Source: Fimbriimonadaceae bacterium (lineage in GTDB: Bacteria; Armatimonadota; Fimbriimonadia; Fimbriimonadales; Fimbriimonadaceae). Taken from it: a stretch of DNA of 14,622 nt. The translations under genes and the position numbers were made by a program. This document shows positions 6,776 to 14,500 of this stretch, one piece after another. Position 1 is the stretch's first letter; each line of letters starts with the position of its first letter. Below the pieces are notes generated by a model. The model did not search any database, had not been told where the DNA came from, and saw only the letters and a list, made by a program, of their open reading frames with translations. Location of the stretch: NCBI GenBank assembly GCA_014380605.1, contig JACMJO010000097.1:1-14622 (forward strand), read 5' to 3'.

Positions 6776-6848
6776 CCTTACGCGTGGATAGGGCGGGTCC
6801 ATCGGCACCGGCGATGCGCCGAACCAGCAATGTGTCGATGCTTCATTC

Positions 6849-6854
6849 TAAAAT
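6849..6854 (+). promoter_or_regulatory. -10 box (TAAAAT) of folK, leaderless spacing
   Basis: TTCTAAAATCGCGGC then ATG: the box ends 6 nt before the folK start codon, with no ribosome binding site between. It would be the head promoter of the plus-strand run folK-pilC-pilC. The 100 nt between the divergent tRNA and folK holds no gene. Confidence 0.6.
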
Positions 6855-6860
6855 CGCGGC

Positions 6861-7370
6861 ATGGTTCCCGTGGTAGTCGCGCTTGGGTCGAATGTTGGCG
6901 ACAGCTTGCGCTATCTACGGGCAGCGGCGGTTGCGCTTCGGTCTTCGATATCTAACCTAAGAGCGAGCGCGATCTACCGGACCGCGCCGATGTATGTGGA
7001 GGATCAGCCACCTTTCCTGAACGCGGCAGTTTCTGGAGACACTAAGCTCGGACCGCTTGCATTGCTCACCGAGTTGAAGAGGATCGAATCGCAAATTGGG
7101 CGGCAGTTGAGACAGAGATATGGGCCGCGCGAGATCGACCTCGATCTGGTCGCCTATGGCTCGCTGTCCTATTGCGGTCCAGCTCTGCAGGTTCCCCATC
7201 CCAAGACGATAGAGCGAAGATTCGTGCTCTTGCCAATGCACGACCTGGACCCGCACCTCAAGCTGGCTACAATGGGATCAGTTTCGGACCTATTGTCGCA
7301 AACGCAAAGCCAACCTGGAGACGTCGTACCCATCGAAGATGCCCTTCTTCCAATATCAAGCGACCGATAA
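6861..7370 (+). CDS. folK: 2-amino-4-hydroxy-6-hydroxymethyldihydropteridine pyrophosphokinase (HPPK)
   Basis: A 169-residue cytoplasmic enzyme that transfers pyrophosphate from ATP to 6-hydroxymethyl-7,8-dihydropterin in folate synthesis. The N-terminal VVALGSNVGDSLRYL, the YRTAPMYVEDQPPFLNAAV pterin-binding region (39-57) and the family signature RYGPREIDLDLV at 86-97, with Mg-binding D93 and D95, are all present, followed by the conserved VPHPKTIERRFVLLPM block. The length is standard for HPPK. No folP or folB is adjacent, so it is not fused to or clustered with other folate genes here. The last 32 nt overlap the start of the first pilC-like gene, so the two are likely co-transcribed. Confidence 0.94.
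   Translation: MVPVVVALGSNVGDSLRYLRAAAVALRSSISNLRASAIYRTAPMYVEDQPPFLNAAVSGDTKLGPLALLTELKRIESQIGRQLRQRYGPREIDLDLVAYGSLSYCGPALQVPHPKTIERRFVLLPMHDLDPHLKLATMGSVSDLLSQTQSQPGDVVPIEDALLPISSDR
7268..7273 (+). promoter_or_regulatory. Possible internal promoter for the pilC pair (TACAAT)
   Basis: TGGACC (7246-7251), 16 nt, then TACAAT inside the folK 3' region, about 65 nt before the first pilC-like start. It matches TTGACA at 4 of 6 and TATAAT at 5 of 6. It lies in coding sequence, so the match could be chance. Confidence 0.3.
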
Positions 7371-8649
7371 GCAAGGCAACCCGATCCAGGGCACGGTTCA
7401 GGCTGGGACTCTGGATGAGGCTAACCGTGCATTGGCTTTGCAGGGATTCAAGGTCACCGGCTTGCGCGACCCCTCGGTGATAGCGGCGCCATCGGTCCAA
7501 ACAATGGCTCCGCCCCGGTCGCTTAGCTTTGAGAGACCTGGCGTTCCGGCTCCTGTCAGGGTCAACAGCCCAACCGCGAGGCCGCTTGGCGAAGCTCGAA
7601 AGACCCGCTACAGCCAAGACAAGGACATCTATTTCATCTTCAGCCAGTTGGCCGCTTACTTTAAGTCAGGCATCAATCCCGCCCAGGCTTTTACCGAGAT
7701 CGGGTCCAAACAGCAACGAGAAGATATCAAAGAGGCCATGCTCTTTGTGGCATCGCGGGTGGGTGAGGGAAGCGGCATCGCCGACCTGCTCGCCCTCTAC
7801 CCATTTCTATTTGCGCCCCATGTCGTGGGGGCTGTCCGGGCCGGAGAGATGGGCGGGTACCTGCCGGAGGCTCTAGAGAACATCGCGGCTCAAGCGGATT
7901 CCAGCCGAAAAATGCGGCGTTGGATGGTGTGGCTAGGTCTGTTCGCGATCGGGATTCCCCCGGTGGTGCCGATTGGGATGGCCCTGTTCAACTCGGTGAT
8001 TGCGAGTTGGGATGCCCAGGAGGCTTCGGGCGGCACGGCCCCGGTGGCGGCGACGGTTGGTCGAGGCTTTGTTCAAGAACTGTTGGGATCGCTAGGCGTT
8101 TACTCGTTGATCGTCTTCATTCTGTTCGTGGTTCTTGCCTTCTCATGGCAATCGATGTGGTTCCGGCGATTTCGCCATAAGCTCGCCCTGATGATCCCAA
8201 CGATCGGCAAACGCGCCCGTGCCGAAGGGTTTGCCGCCTTTACCTGGAACTTGAGCAATTTAGCGAAAGCAGGAATTGCACCTCGCCAGTCGTTCCAACT
8301 CGCGTCGGAAACCGTTCCAAACCTGGATATACGCCTCGCCCTTGAGAACCAGTGGCGCCATATGAACGATCAAACCAAGCTGAGCGAAGCTTTGGAAGGC
8401 ACCAAAATGCTCCCCCACGAGCTTAGCGCGATGGTTCAAACGGGAGAGGTTACGGGCGACGTCGCAGGCCAGCTTCTCAATGGGGCCCGAGCGCAACAAC
8501 AAGAGTTTGAACACCAAGACAAGAACGTAAAGACCAGAGTCGGCTGCTGGATGCTTCTTTTGTTCTTCCTGGTTGGGCCGGTTTTGGTCGCTTTCCTCTA
8601 TGGAGACTTCTTGACAAAGATGATAACGAAGCTTACGGCAACGGATTGA
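7339..8649 (+). CDS. Type II secretion / type IV pilus inner-membrane platform protein, PilC/GspF family (first copy)
   Basis: A 436-residue polytopic membrane protein of the T2SSF family, the platform that couples the assembly ATPase to pilin polymerisation. It has an N-terminal FFQYQATDKQGNPIQGTV segment typical of PilC/GspF, a Pro-rich linker (about 45-92) and two T2SSF repeats. Repeat one spans about 96-217, with AVRAGEMGGYL at 165-175. Repeat two spans about 294-425, with QTGEVTGDV at 367-375. Membrane helices are near 195-217, 251-270 and 402-421. The ATG lies inside the folK end; GAAG abuts it but there is no good ribosome binding site. It is clearly more diverged than the copy that follows 28 nt later. 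No pilin, PilB or PilT gene is in the window, so pilus versus secretion cannot be decided; PilC is likeliest. Confidence 0.88.
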   Translation: MPFFQYQATDKQGNPIQGTVQAGTLDEANRALALQGFKVTGLRDPSVIAAPSVQTMAPPRSLSFERPGVPAPVRVNSPTARPLGEARKTRYSQDKDIYFIFSQLAAYFKSGINPAQAFTEIGSKQQREDIKEAMLFVASRVGEGSGIADLLALYPFLFAPHVVGAVRAGEMGGYLPEALENIAAQADSSRKMRRWMVWLGLFAIGIPPVVPIGMALFNSVIASWDAQEASGGTAPVAATVGRGFVQELLGSLGVYSLIVFILFVVLAFSWQSMWFRRFRHKLALMIPTIGKRARAEGFAAFTWNLSNLAKAGIAPRQSFQLASETVPNLDIRLALENQWRHMNDQTKLSEALEGTKMLPHELSAMVQTGEVTGDVAGQLLNGARAQQQEFEHQDKNVKTRVGCWMLLLFFLVGPVLVAFLYGDFLTKMITKLTATD

Positions 8650-8652
8650 ACG

Positions 8653-8658
8653 TAGAAT
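8653..8658 (+). promoter_or_regulatory. Possible -10 box (TAGAAT) before the second pilC gene
   Basis: CGTAGAATCGG in the 28 nt gap between the two pilC-like genes, ending 19 nt before the ATG at 8678. A weak AGAG lies 7 nt before the ATG. This could give the second copy its own transcript; no -35 is evident. Confidence 0.3.
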
Positions 8659-8677
8659 CGGTCTAGCAGAGAAACGC

Positions 8678-10003
8678 ATGCCGTCTTACGAATACACCGC
8701 AGTGAACGCTACCGGCCAGGCCGAATCTGGAACCGTCCTCGGTATGACCCTCTCGGATGCCGCCAAGCAGCTTGCCGACAAAGGCCTTCAGGTTGAGAAG
8801 ATCAATGTGGCCGAGTTTGTCGGCGATTCCCTCGCGAATTCGATGGTGACGCCCCCGCCAGTAGAGGTTCCCAGGGCAGAGCAAGCTACCGTCCAGCCTC
8901 CCCCGGTTGCCCAGGAGGGCTTGCGCGATGCCCCTCCCACCGAAGCGCGATCCTATGTTGCAACCAACGTGGTTGGGCCCCTTGTTGGCCGCGTCGGCCT
9001 CAATCAGTTGATGTTCTTCTTCCGGCAGTTCGCGGCCATGGTGGAAGCGGGAGTGCCGATGGTCCAGACGTTGGAAACCCTGACCAAGCAGACGCACGAC
9101 CCTCGGCTGAAGCACGTGATCAACGAGATGAAAGGGCACGTGCTGGAAGGGCGAGGAATCAGCACAGGTATGCAGAGGTACCCCGAGGTGTTCTCGCCCC
9201 TGCACGTGAGCCTGATACGGGCCGGCGAAGAGGGCGGCTTCTTGGCCGACGCCAGCAAGCAGGTTGCCAACTATATTGAGCAGGACGTTCGGATTCGCAA
9301 CCAATACAAGCGTGCGCTTTTTATGCCGAAGATCACGGTCATCGGTTCCATCGTGATCATCCTGGCCGCGAACTTCATCATCGGCTGGGCAACGGGCGGC
9401 AAAGGACAGGGAATCAATTCGCCCCTCACTACGATTGCGGTTTGGGTTGTGCTAGGTCCGATTTTGGTAGGTGCGTTTCTGTTCTTCCGGGTCGGACTTG
9501 CGAATCCGCGAATCAAATACAACTGGGACCGAATTCTGCTAAGCGTTCCCTACCTCGGTAACACGCTTCAGCAGTTCGCGATGGCCAAGTTCGGGCGGGC
9601 CTTTGGCGCTTTGTATTCTGGGGGCGTCAACATTCCGAAGGCGGTCCAGCTTTCAGCCGACGCATGCGGCAACGAGTACCTGCGCGCCCAGATCCATCCA
9701 ACTTCCAAGCGTCTTGAGACGGGCGACCAGATCACGGAAACGATGAGATCCACCGGCGCCTTTACTCCGCTCGTGCTGGACATGATGCATACCGGCGAAA
9801 CCACGGGCAATCTGGATTCGATGCTCAACAAGGTCTCCGACTACTACGAGGATGAAGCTGAGGTTAGAGCCCAGCAATTGGGCAAGGTCGTAGGAGTTGC
9901 CGCAATGGTGCTGGTGGGCGCGTATGTTGGTTACGTCGTCATCACCTTCTACATGAAGATGGTTTCTGGCTATGGCCTGGAATCTGCGGGTGATGAGCCC
10001 TAG
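8678..10003 (+). CDS. pilC: Type IV pilus inner-membrane platform protein PilC (GspF family, second copy)
   Basis: A 441-residue protein close in length and plan to the preceding gene but nearer to the family consensus. The N-terminal SYEYTAVNATGQAESGTV motif is followed by a 46-105 linker rich in Pro and Val. T2SSF repeat one is about 110-237 (LMFFFRQFAAMVEAGVPM, SLIRAGEEGGFL at 178-189) and repeat two about 300-430 (FGRAFGALYSGGVNIPKA, MMHTGETTGNLDSML at 369-383). Membrane helices are near 215-237, 249-271 and 405-427. It sits in the cytoplasmic membrane and would work with a PilB-type ATPase encoded elsewhere. Together with its neighbour it forms a tandem pair, which may be a heteromeric platform or two platforms for different fibres. 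Confidence 0.92.
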   Translation: MPSYEYTAVNATGQAESGTVLGMTLSDAAKQLADKGLQVEKINVAEFVGDSLANSMVTPPPVEVPRAEQATVQPPPVAQEGLRDAPPTEARSYVATNVVGPLVGRVGLNQLMFFFRQFAAMVEAGVPMVQTLETLTKQTHDPRLKHVINEMKGHVLEGRGISTGMQRYPEVFSPLHVSLIRAGEEGGFLADASKQVANYIEQDVRIRNQYKRALFMPKITVIGSIVIILAANFIIGWATGGKGQGINSPLTTIAVWVVLGPILVGAFLFFRVGLANPRIKYNWDRILLSVPYLGNTLQQFAMAKFGRAFGALYSGGVNIPKAVQLSADACGNEYLRAQIHPTSKRLETGDQITETMRSTGAFTPLVLDMMHTGETTGNLDSMLNKVSDYYEDEAEVRAQQLGKVVGVAAMVLVGAYVGYVVITFYMKMVSGYGLESAGDEP

Positions 10004-10063
10004 TCGGTAGATTGTGGATAATAGGCCTGCTGATCTGTTTCTGCCGATAAAAACAACATTGGA

Positions 10064-11140
10064 ATGCCCAACCACTATGAAACCCTTGGGTTAGCGCGAG
10101 GATGCTCGCCGAATGAGATTCGGTCGGCTTATCGCAAGTTGGTCTTGGTGCACCACCCGGATCGATCAACCGATCCTAAGTCGAGAGACATCTTCATTAA
10201 GGCCACGGAAGCCTATGAGACGCTTGGCGACGTGGACCGCAAGCGCGAGTACGATCGCCTGCTGAACACGGAAGAGCTAAAGCGCGAGCAAGTCCGAGCC
10301 GCGATGAGGACGACGCCCCAACCTAGGCCCAAGGCACAGCCGCGAAAGCCTGAATCGGTGGCCATTGAACTCACAAAACTGGTTCAGTTGTTTAGTCGAG
10401 GTCGGATTGCCGAAACGGAACTGATGGCGCGGGACCTGATTCGCCGAGCGCCGAAAGAGGCAATCCCTTACGGAGTCCTTGGAGACATTTTGAGATCACG
10501 GGGCAACCTGGTTGAGGCGGCCAAGATGTATGCCTTTGCCGCACAATTCGACTCTCGGAATCCGATCTATCAGCGGCGGCACGAGGAACTGATATCGGCG
10601 GCGCAGATTTCCACCAGCACCGTTCATATCGGCCGTGACCGCGAGGCCCGTCCAGGGCCTCCAATGGTAGCGGCGATCGTGGCATTTATGGCGGGCATCT
10701 ATCTGGTTCTGAGTCGGGAAGCACCCATCTTTCCGGGCGTTCCCGTCGTCTCGACCTTCACCCTCGGCTTAATGGGAGTGTTGTTTTTCAGCGGGATTGC
10801 TACCGGGTCTTCGCTGGCGATGGGAGGATGGTTGGATCGGTATCAGTCCACCTCGACCAATGCGTTGGGGCGTCGGTCGCCGACGGTGGTGCTGGGCTTT
10901 GTGGCGATTATCAACTTTTGGGCGGCGGCCTTGCTGTATTTGTTTGTGGGATTGGGTCAAAGGGCGTTTAATTACTCGACATCTAGGGTAGTTGGGGCGG
11001 TCGCGGTGCTGACTTTGATGTTCACCGGATGCGCATTCGCTTCCTATGCAGTGGATGCGGGGCAGGTTGTGGCTTGGGGCGGCAACCTGGTCTATCTCGG
11101 CGCGTTGATAGGGTGGATGGTCGCAGACGCCTTCCGGTAG
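10064..11140 (+). CDS. J-domain protein with TPR-like middle and polytopic membrane C-terminus
   Basis: A 358-residue protein beginning with a clean J domain (residues 4-67: HYETLGLARGCSPNEIRSAY, the Hsp70-activating HPD at 31-33, and the YETLGDVDRKREYDRLL helix). A Pro/Arg-rich linker (82-98) leads to a helical TPR-like segment (about 100-178, with GRIAETELMARDLIRRAP and GNLVEAAKMYAFAAQ). The C-terminal half has about five transmembrane helices (199-217, 232-252, 275-297, 308-330, 337-355). It lacks the Gly/Phe and zinc-finger regions of DnaJ, so it is not the general chaperone but a membrane-anchored co-chaperone that probably recruits DnaK to a specific client. It follows the pilC pair by 60 nt, which hints at pilus or membrane-protein assembly; this is inference. 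The start has no ribosome binding site. Confidence 0.8.
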   Translation: MPNHYETLGLARGCSPNEIRSAYRKLVLVHHPDRSTDPKSRDIFIKATEAYETLGDVDRKREYDRLLNTEELKREQVRAAMRTTPQPRPKAQPRKPESVAIELTKLVQLFSRGRIAETELMARDLIRRAPKEAIPYGVLGDILRSRGNLVEAAKMYAFAAQFDSRNPIYQRRHEELISAAQISTSTVHIGRDREARPGPPMVAAIVAFMAGIYLVLSREAPIFPGVPVVSTFTLGLMGVLFFSGIATGSSLAMGGWLDRYQSTSTNALGRRSPTVVLGFVAIINFWAAALLYLFVGLGQRAFNYSTSRVVGAVAVLTLMFTGCAFASYAVDAGQVVAWGGNLVYLGALIGWMVADAFR

Positions 11141-11160
11141 CAAGTTCTCGCAAAAACGCA

Positions 11161-11166
11161 CACAAT
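11161..11166 (+). promoter_or_regulatory. Possible -10 box (CACAAT) of fabD, leaderless spacing
   Basis: CACAATAGGGCTC then ATG: the box ends 7 nt before the fabD start. It matches TATAAT at 4 of 6 and has the same spacing as the fabG and acpP boxes. AGGG in the spacer could instead be a poor ribosome binding site. Confidence 0.35.
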
Positions 11167-11173
11167 AGGGCTC

Positions 11174-12106
11174 ATGATTGCTGTCGTCTTCCCTGGGCAA
11201 GGCTCCCAGAAACCTGGAATGGGCAAAGAGCTTTATGATCTCCGACCAGAATCGCGAGAGGTCTTTGCCCGCATTGCCTCATCGACCGGAATCGACGTCG
11301 CCAAGCTTTGCTTTGACACCGATGAGGAGACTCTCCGACAGACGCAGAATGCCCAGATGGCACTCTACGCGACCGGCGTCGCAGCTTGGACCTGCCTGAA
11401 CGCCCACCTCACTGGTGTTTTGAACATCGACGCGTTTGCGGGTCATAGCGTTGGAGAGTATGCGGCCTTAACTGCGGCAGAGGTTCTCTCGGTCGAGGAC
11501 GGGGCCAAATTGGTCCAGCGTCGGGGCGAGATCATGGCGGAGGCGGGCCAGAAGCAACCAGGAACAATGGCGGCAGTGTTGGGAATGGATCGAGGCGAAA
11601 TCGAGACTGTCTTGAAACAGGTTCAGGGAATCGTCGTGATCGCCAACGACAACTGCCCCGGCCAACTGGTGATCAGCGGGGATGTCGAAGCCGTTGCCCA
11701 GGCGAGCGAAGTCCTCACGTCGTCCGGCGCGAAGCGGGTGCTTCCGCTCAATGTCAGCGGAGCGTTTCATAGCCCACTCATGGAATCGTCAGCTATAAAA
11801 ATGCGGGTAGCCCTCGATGATTCGCACTTCTTCACCGGTTCGGGAAGAGTTTTCAGCAACGTCACCGCCCAACCTGTTGTCAAACTTGGCGCCTGGCCGG
11901 ACCTGCTCGAGCGCCAGTTAAAGAGCCCAGTTCGCTGGACCGAGACGATCCAGAATATGTACAACGAGGGCATTCGGACCTTTATCGAGTGTGGAGTCGG
12001 CGATGTCCTTTCGGGCCTGTTGAAGCGGATCGAGCGGGAAGCCAAGGGACTCAAAGTGAACAGCCTTGATACCTTGGAAGAGGCGATTGCGGCGGTAAGG
12101 GCGTAA
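11174..12106 (+). CDS. fabD: Malonyl-CoA:ACP transacylase
   Basis: A 310-residue cytoplasmic enzyme that moves malonyl from CoA to acyl carrier protein, feeding every elongation cycle. The N-terminal VVFPGQGSQKPGMG (oxyanion Q at 9), the nucleophile S92 in AGHSVGEYAAL, R117 in QRRGEIM and the catalytic H199 in VSGAFHSPLM are all in place. The length is typical (about 308). The stop overlaps the promoter box of fabG, which begins 10 nt later; the two genes work on the same pathway. The J-domain gene ends 33 nt upstream. Confidence 0.96.
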   Translation: MIAVVFPGQGSQKPGMGKELYDLRPESREVFARIASSTGIDVAKLCFDTDEETLRQTQNAQMALYATGVAAWTCLNAHLTGVLNIDAFAGHSVGEYAALTAAEVLSVEDGAKLVQRRGEIMAEAGQKQPGTMAAVLGMDRGEIETVLKQVQGIVVIANDNCPGQLVISGDVEAVAQASEVLTSSGAKRVLPLNVSGAFHSPLMESSAIKMRVALDDSHFFTGSGRVFSNVTAQPVVKLGAWPDLLERQLKSPVRWTETIQNMYNEGIRTFIECGVGDVLSGLLKRIEREAKGLKVNSLDTLEEAIAAVRA

Positions 12107-12109
12107 AAT
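12104..12109 (+). promoter_or_regulatory. -10 box (TAAAAT) of fabG, leaderless spacing
   Basis: GCGTAAAATCCAGCCC then ATG: the box starts with the fabD stop codon itself and ends 7 nt before the fabG start. No ribosome binding site is seen in the spacer. fabG may thus have its own leaderless transcript besides read-through from fabD. Confidence 0.5.
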
Positions 12110-12116
12110 CCAGCCC

Positions 12117-12848
12117 ATGCGATTTTCCGAGCAGGTCGTCATCGTCACCGGAGCCAGTCGAGGGATTGGCAAAGAGATCGCCCGAGCTTTCGCCAACGAG
12201 GGAGCCAGGGTGGCTTGCGTGGCTACGACCCAACCCGGGGCGCAGAAGACTGCCGATGAGATCGGGCAGGGGGCAAAGGGCTATGCCTGCGACGTGAGCA
12301 ACTCGGCTTCCGTGGACGCGCTGATCGAGTCGGTTTCTCAAGACTTGGGCACGCCTGCGGTCTTGGTGAACAACGCGGGGATCACCAAAGACACGTTGAT
12401 CTTGAGAATGAAGGACGAGGATTGGGATCGGGTGATGAACGTGAACCTGAAGGGGGCCTTCAACATGATTCGGGCGGTGGCCAAGCCGATGATGAAGGCA
12501 CGCTATGGACGGATTGTGAACGTCAGTAGCGTGGTTGGCCTTCATGGCGCGGCGGGGCAAGCGAACTATGCGGCTTCAAAGGCCGGAGTAATCGGTCTGA
12601 CCCTCGCCACGGCGAAGGAGCTAGGCTCCCGCAACATCACCTGCAACGCCCTCGCGCCAGGATTTATCGAGACCGACATGACCGAGGACCTTCCCGCCGA
12701 GTTTCGCGAATATGTGGCAAAGAATGCTCCCGCAGGACGGCTCGGTAAACCGGAAGACATCGCGCCAGCGATTTTGTTCTTGGCGAGTAGGGAAGCGGCT
12801 TACATCACCGGGCAGACGCTGACAGTAGACGGCGGGCTGTTTCTGTAG
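12117..12848 (+). CDS. fabG: 3-oxoacyl-[acyl-carrier-protein] reductase
   Basis: A 243-residue short-chain dehydrogenase that reduces 3-oxoacyl-ACP with NADPH, the first reductive step after FabF. The nucleotide-binding TGASRGIG is at 11-18, NNAG at 85-88, and the catalytic set is N110, S138 (NVSSVVG), Y151 and K155 (YAASK). The NALAPGFIETDMT block (177-189) and VDGG near the end are classic FabG. The length is standard. It follows fabD directly, matching the widespread fabD-fabG order, but acpP and fabF, which usually come next, are about 9.7 kb to the left on the other strand. Its stop is 9 nt from the stop of the convergent ATPase gene. Confidence 0.95.
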   Translation: MRFSEQVVIVTGASRGIGKEIARAFANEGARVACVATTQPGAQKTADEIGQGAKGYACDVSNSASVDALIESVSQDLGTPAVLVNNAGITKDTLILRMKDEDWDRVMNVNLKGAFNMIRAVAKPMMKARYGRIVNVSSVVGLHGAAGQANYAASKAGVIGLTLATAKELGSRNITCNALAPGFIETDMTEDLPAEFREYVAKNAPAGRLGKPEDIAPAILFLASREAAYITGQTLTVDGGLFL

Positions 12849-12857
12849 CCCATCCGC

Positions 12858-14459
12858 CTAAGCTAATCGCGTGGGCAGAATCCTGAGGCGGCGATTTGGA
12901 TCGTCGCCGACGCTTTCACTCGCTAAACGCCTTGCCTCAGCCATTTGATGTTGCATCTTTCGGATGGTCGCGGGCGCCGGATTCAGCTCAAACGGCTTGC
13001 CGCTCTGCATGACCGACTCTATTCCCGCCTGGGCTTCCTGCATGGCTTTGGCTTCATAGTCCGGGCCTTCCGTAGCTTGCCGGATGATCTCGTCCAGAGC
13101 CACTGCAATCTGGGTGAAGGTATTCGATTTCACCACGACGGTGTTGATCGGCTTACCCGCAAGGTCCCTCAGCTTTCGGGGCTTGGCGGTGATCGTGGAG
13201 CGGATCGCCATCACGGCGTCGGCCTGGCTAACATCGTTCGTCACGAAGGCCGGAGCCCTTTTTTCCCGGATCGCCCTTTCGAGGCGCGTGCGTGCGATTC
13301 CGTACGGAAAGATTTTCACGAGGTTGGCGAGGTCGCTGGAGACGGTCGAGGTCGATTCTTTTGGGGCCGCAACCGGCATCTTCCTGGCTTGGGCCGCCGA
13401 CTCGCTTCGGGCCAAGGCTGGGAATCTCTTGTTGAATCCAGGCTCCTCGACCTCGGCGGTCTGCTCGTTTTGCACGATCTCCATGCCGGCACCGGTGCGG
13501 ACCCGAATCTCCGGTCTAGGCGGCAAGCCTCGTAGGATCATATCGACGGTTTTCTGCACGTTGTGGTGCACTGCGAGTCGGTCGTAATCCAATAGCTCGA
13601 TAACAACATCGAAAGTCGGCGGGGCCTTGCGCTCCAGCACGGTCTTCTGGGTGCCTCGTCGCTGAGCCTCGGCATCGGACAGGGTAACCGCCTGAATGCC
13701 GCCAATGAGGTCTGCCAGAGTCGGGTTGAGCATCAAGTTCTCAAGGGTCTGGCCGTGGGCGGTTCCCACCAACTGGACGCCGCGCTCGGCGATGGTTCGC
13801 GCCGCCGCCGCTTCCGCTTCGTTGCCAATCTCGTCGATTACGATGACCTCGGGCATATGGTTCTCAACCGCCTCGATCATCACTCCGTGCTGTTCGGCAG
13901 CCACCCGAACTTGCATACGTCGAGCCGCTCCGATTCCCGGGTGCGGCACATCGCCGTCGCCCGCAATTTCGTTCGAAGTATCGACAATGACGACTCGCTT
14001 CTCAACCTCGTCCGCCAAGACGCGGGCGATCTCTCGAAGCTTGGTCGTTTTCCCGATGCCGGGCTTGCCCAGCAGCAGGATCGACTCGCCGGATCGAACG
14101 ATGTCGTCGATGATGTCGATCGTTCCCTCCAAGGCACGGCCCACGCGGCAGGTCAAGCCGATGACTTTGTCGTGGCGGTTGCGGATGGCTGATATGCGAT
14201 GAAGCGTGCGCTCAATTCCTGCGCGGTTGTCGCTTCCAAATTCGCCAATGGATTTCTGGGTGAAGTCGATATCGTGCTCGGTTACGATCACGTCGTTCAT
14301 TCGTTCGACTCTATCCCGGTATCGGGCTTCGGCTGGGCGGCCGTAGTCGAGAACAACTTCGATGAGAGAATCCAGGTTGTCGCCGCGCTCTAGGCGCTCG
14401 CGAACGACCGCAGGGAGAACGTCGAGAAACTGCAGCAGGCCGTCGGAGTAGGGGGACAT
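12858..14459 (-). CDS. Ycf45/SpoIIIAA-like AAA ATPase with C-terminal R3H domain
   Basis: A 533-residue cytoplasmic protein of the R3H-containing, SpoIIIAA-like ATPase family found in cyanobacteria, plastids (Ycf45) and Gram-positives; its role is not settled. Residues 8-45 (LLQFLDVLPAVVRERLE, VVLDYGRPAEAR) match the family N-terminus. The P-loop is GKPGIGKTT at 131-139 and Walker B EVIVIDEIGNE at 204-213, followed by LVGTAHGQTLENL. A variable linker (about 325-375) leads to a nucleotide-binding-like module (about 383-465) and an R3H domain with R500 and H504 (IRKMQHQMAEARRLASESVG), a fold that binds single-stranded nucleic acid. The M1 start fits the family; no ribosome binding site is seen, and an intrinsic-terminator-like hairpin lies only 15 nt upstream. 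Confidence 0.85.
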   Translation of the reverse strand: MSPYSDGLLQFLDVLPAVVRERLERGDNLDSLIEVVLDYGRPAEARYRDRVERMNDVIVTEHDIDFTQKSIGEFGSDNRAGIERTLHRISAIRNRHDKVIGLTCRVGRALEGTIDIIDDIVRSGESILLLGKPGIGKTTKLREIARVLADEVEKRVVIVDTSNEIAGDGDVPHPGIGAARRMQVRVAAEQHGVMIEAVENHMPEVIVIDEIGNEAEAAAARTIAERGVQLVGTAHGQTLENLMLNPTLADLIGGIQAVTLSDAEAQRRGTQKTVLERKAPPTFDVVIELLDYDRLAVHHNVQKTVDMILRGLPPRPEIRVRTGAGMEIVQNEQTAEVEEPGFNKRFPALARSESAAQARKMPVAAPKESTSTVSSDLANLVKIFPYGIARTRLERAIREKRAPAFVTNDVSQADAVMAIRSTITAKPRKLRDLAGKPINTVVVKSNTFTQIAVALDEIIRQATEGPDYEAKAMQEAQAGIESVMQSGKPFELNPAPATIRKMQHQMAEARRLASESVGDDPNRRLRILPTRLA

Positions 14460-14473
14460 ATTAGGTTGTCAAA

Positions 14474-14500
14474 AAGGGTCTGGCTTGGTACCAGACCCTT
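14474..14500 (-). terminator. Intrinsic terminator hairpin (possibly bidirectional)
   Basis: A perfect 10 bp stem AAGGGTCTGG / CCAGACCCTT with a 7 nt loop. On the minus strand the stem runs into TTTTTG, and on the plus strand into ATTTTCT. On the minus strand it follows the partial gene that ends at 14562, so it most likely terminates that gene. It also lies just before the ATPase start, so that gene either has a promoter overlapping the hairpin or depends on read-through. Confidence 0.75.

Noticed and set aside
8663..9304. Minus-strand frame of 213 codons antisense to the second pilC
   Set aside because: It is opposite conserved T2SSF motifs, His/Arg-rich and without any recognisable domain or start signal.
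12051..12560. Minus-strand frame of 169 codons antisense to fabG
   Set aside because: fabG is complete with all catalytic residues; the antisense frame is His/Pro/Arg-rich shadow sequence.
13696..14202. Plus-strand frames antisense to the ATPase gene
   Set aside because: They cover the Walker A and B regions of a well-conserved protein and have no features of their own.
14467..14472. TTGACA on the minus strand before the ATPase start
   Set aside because: The matching -10 position would fall inside the coding region and holds no TATAAT-like sequence; the TTG arises from the terminator U-run.
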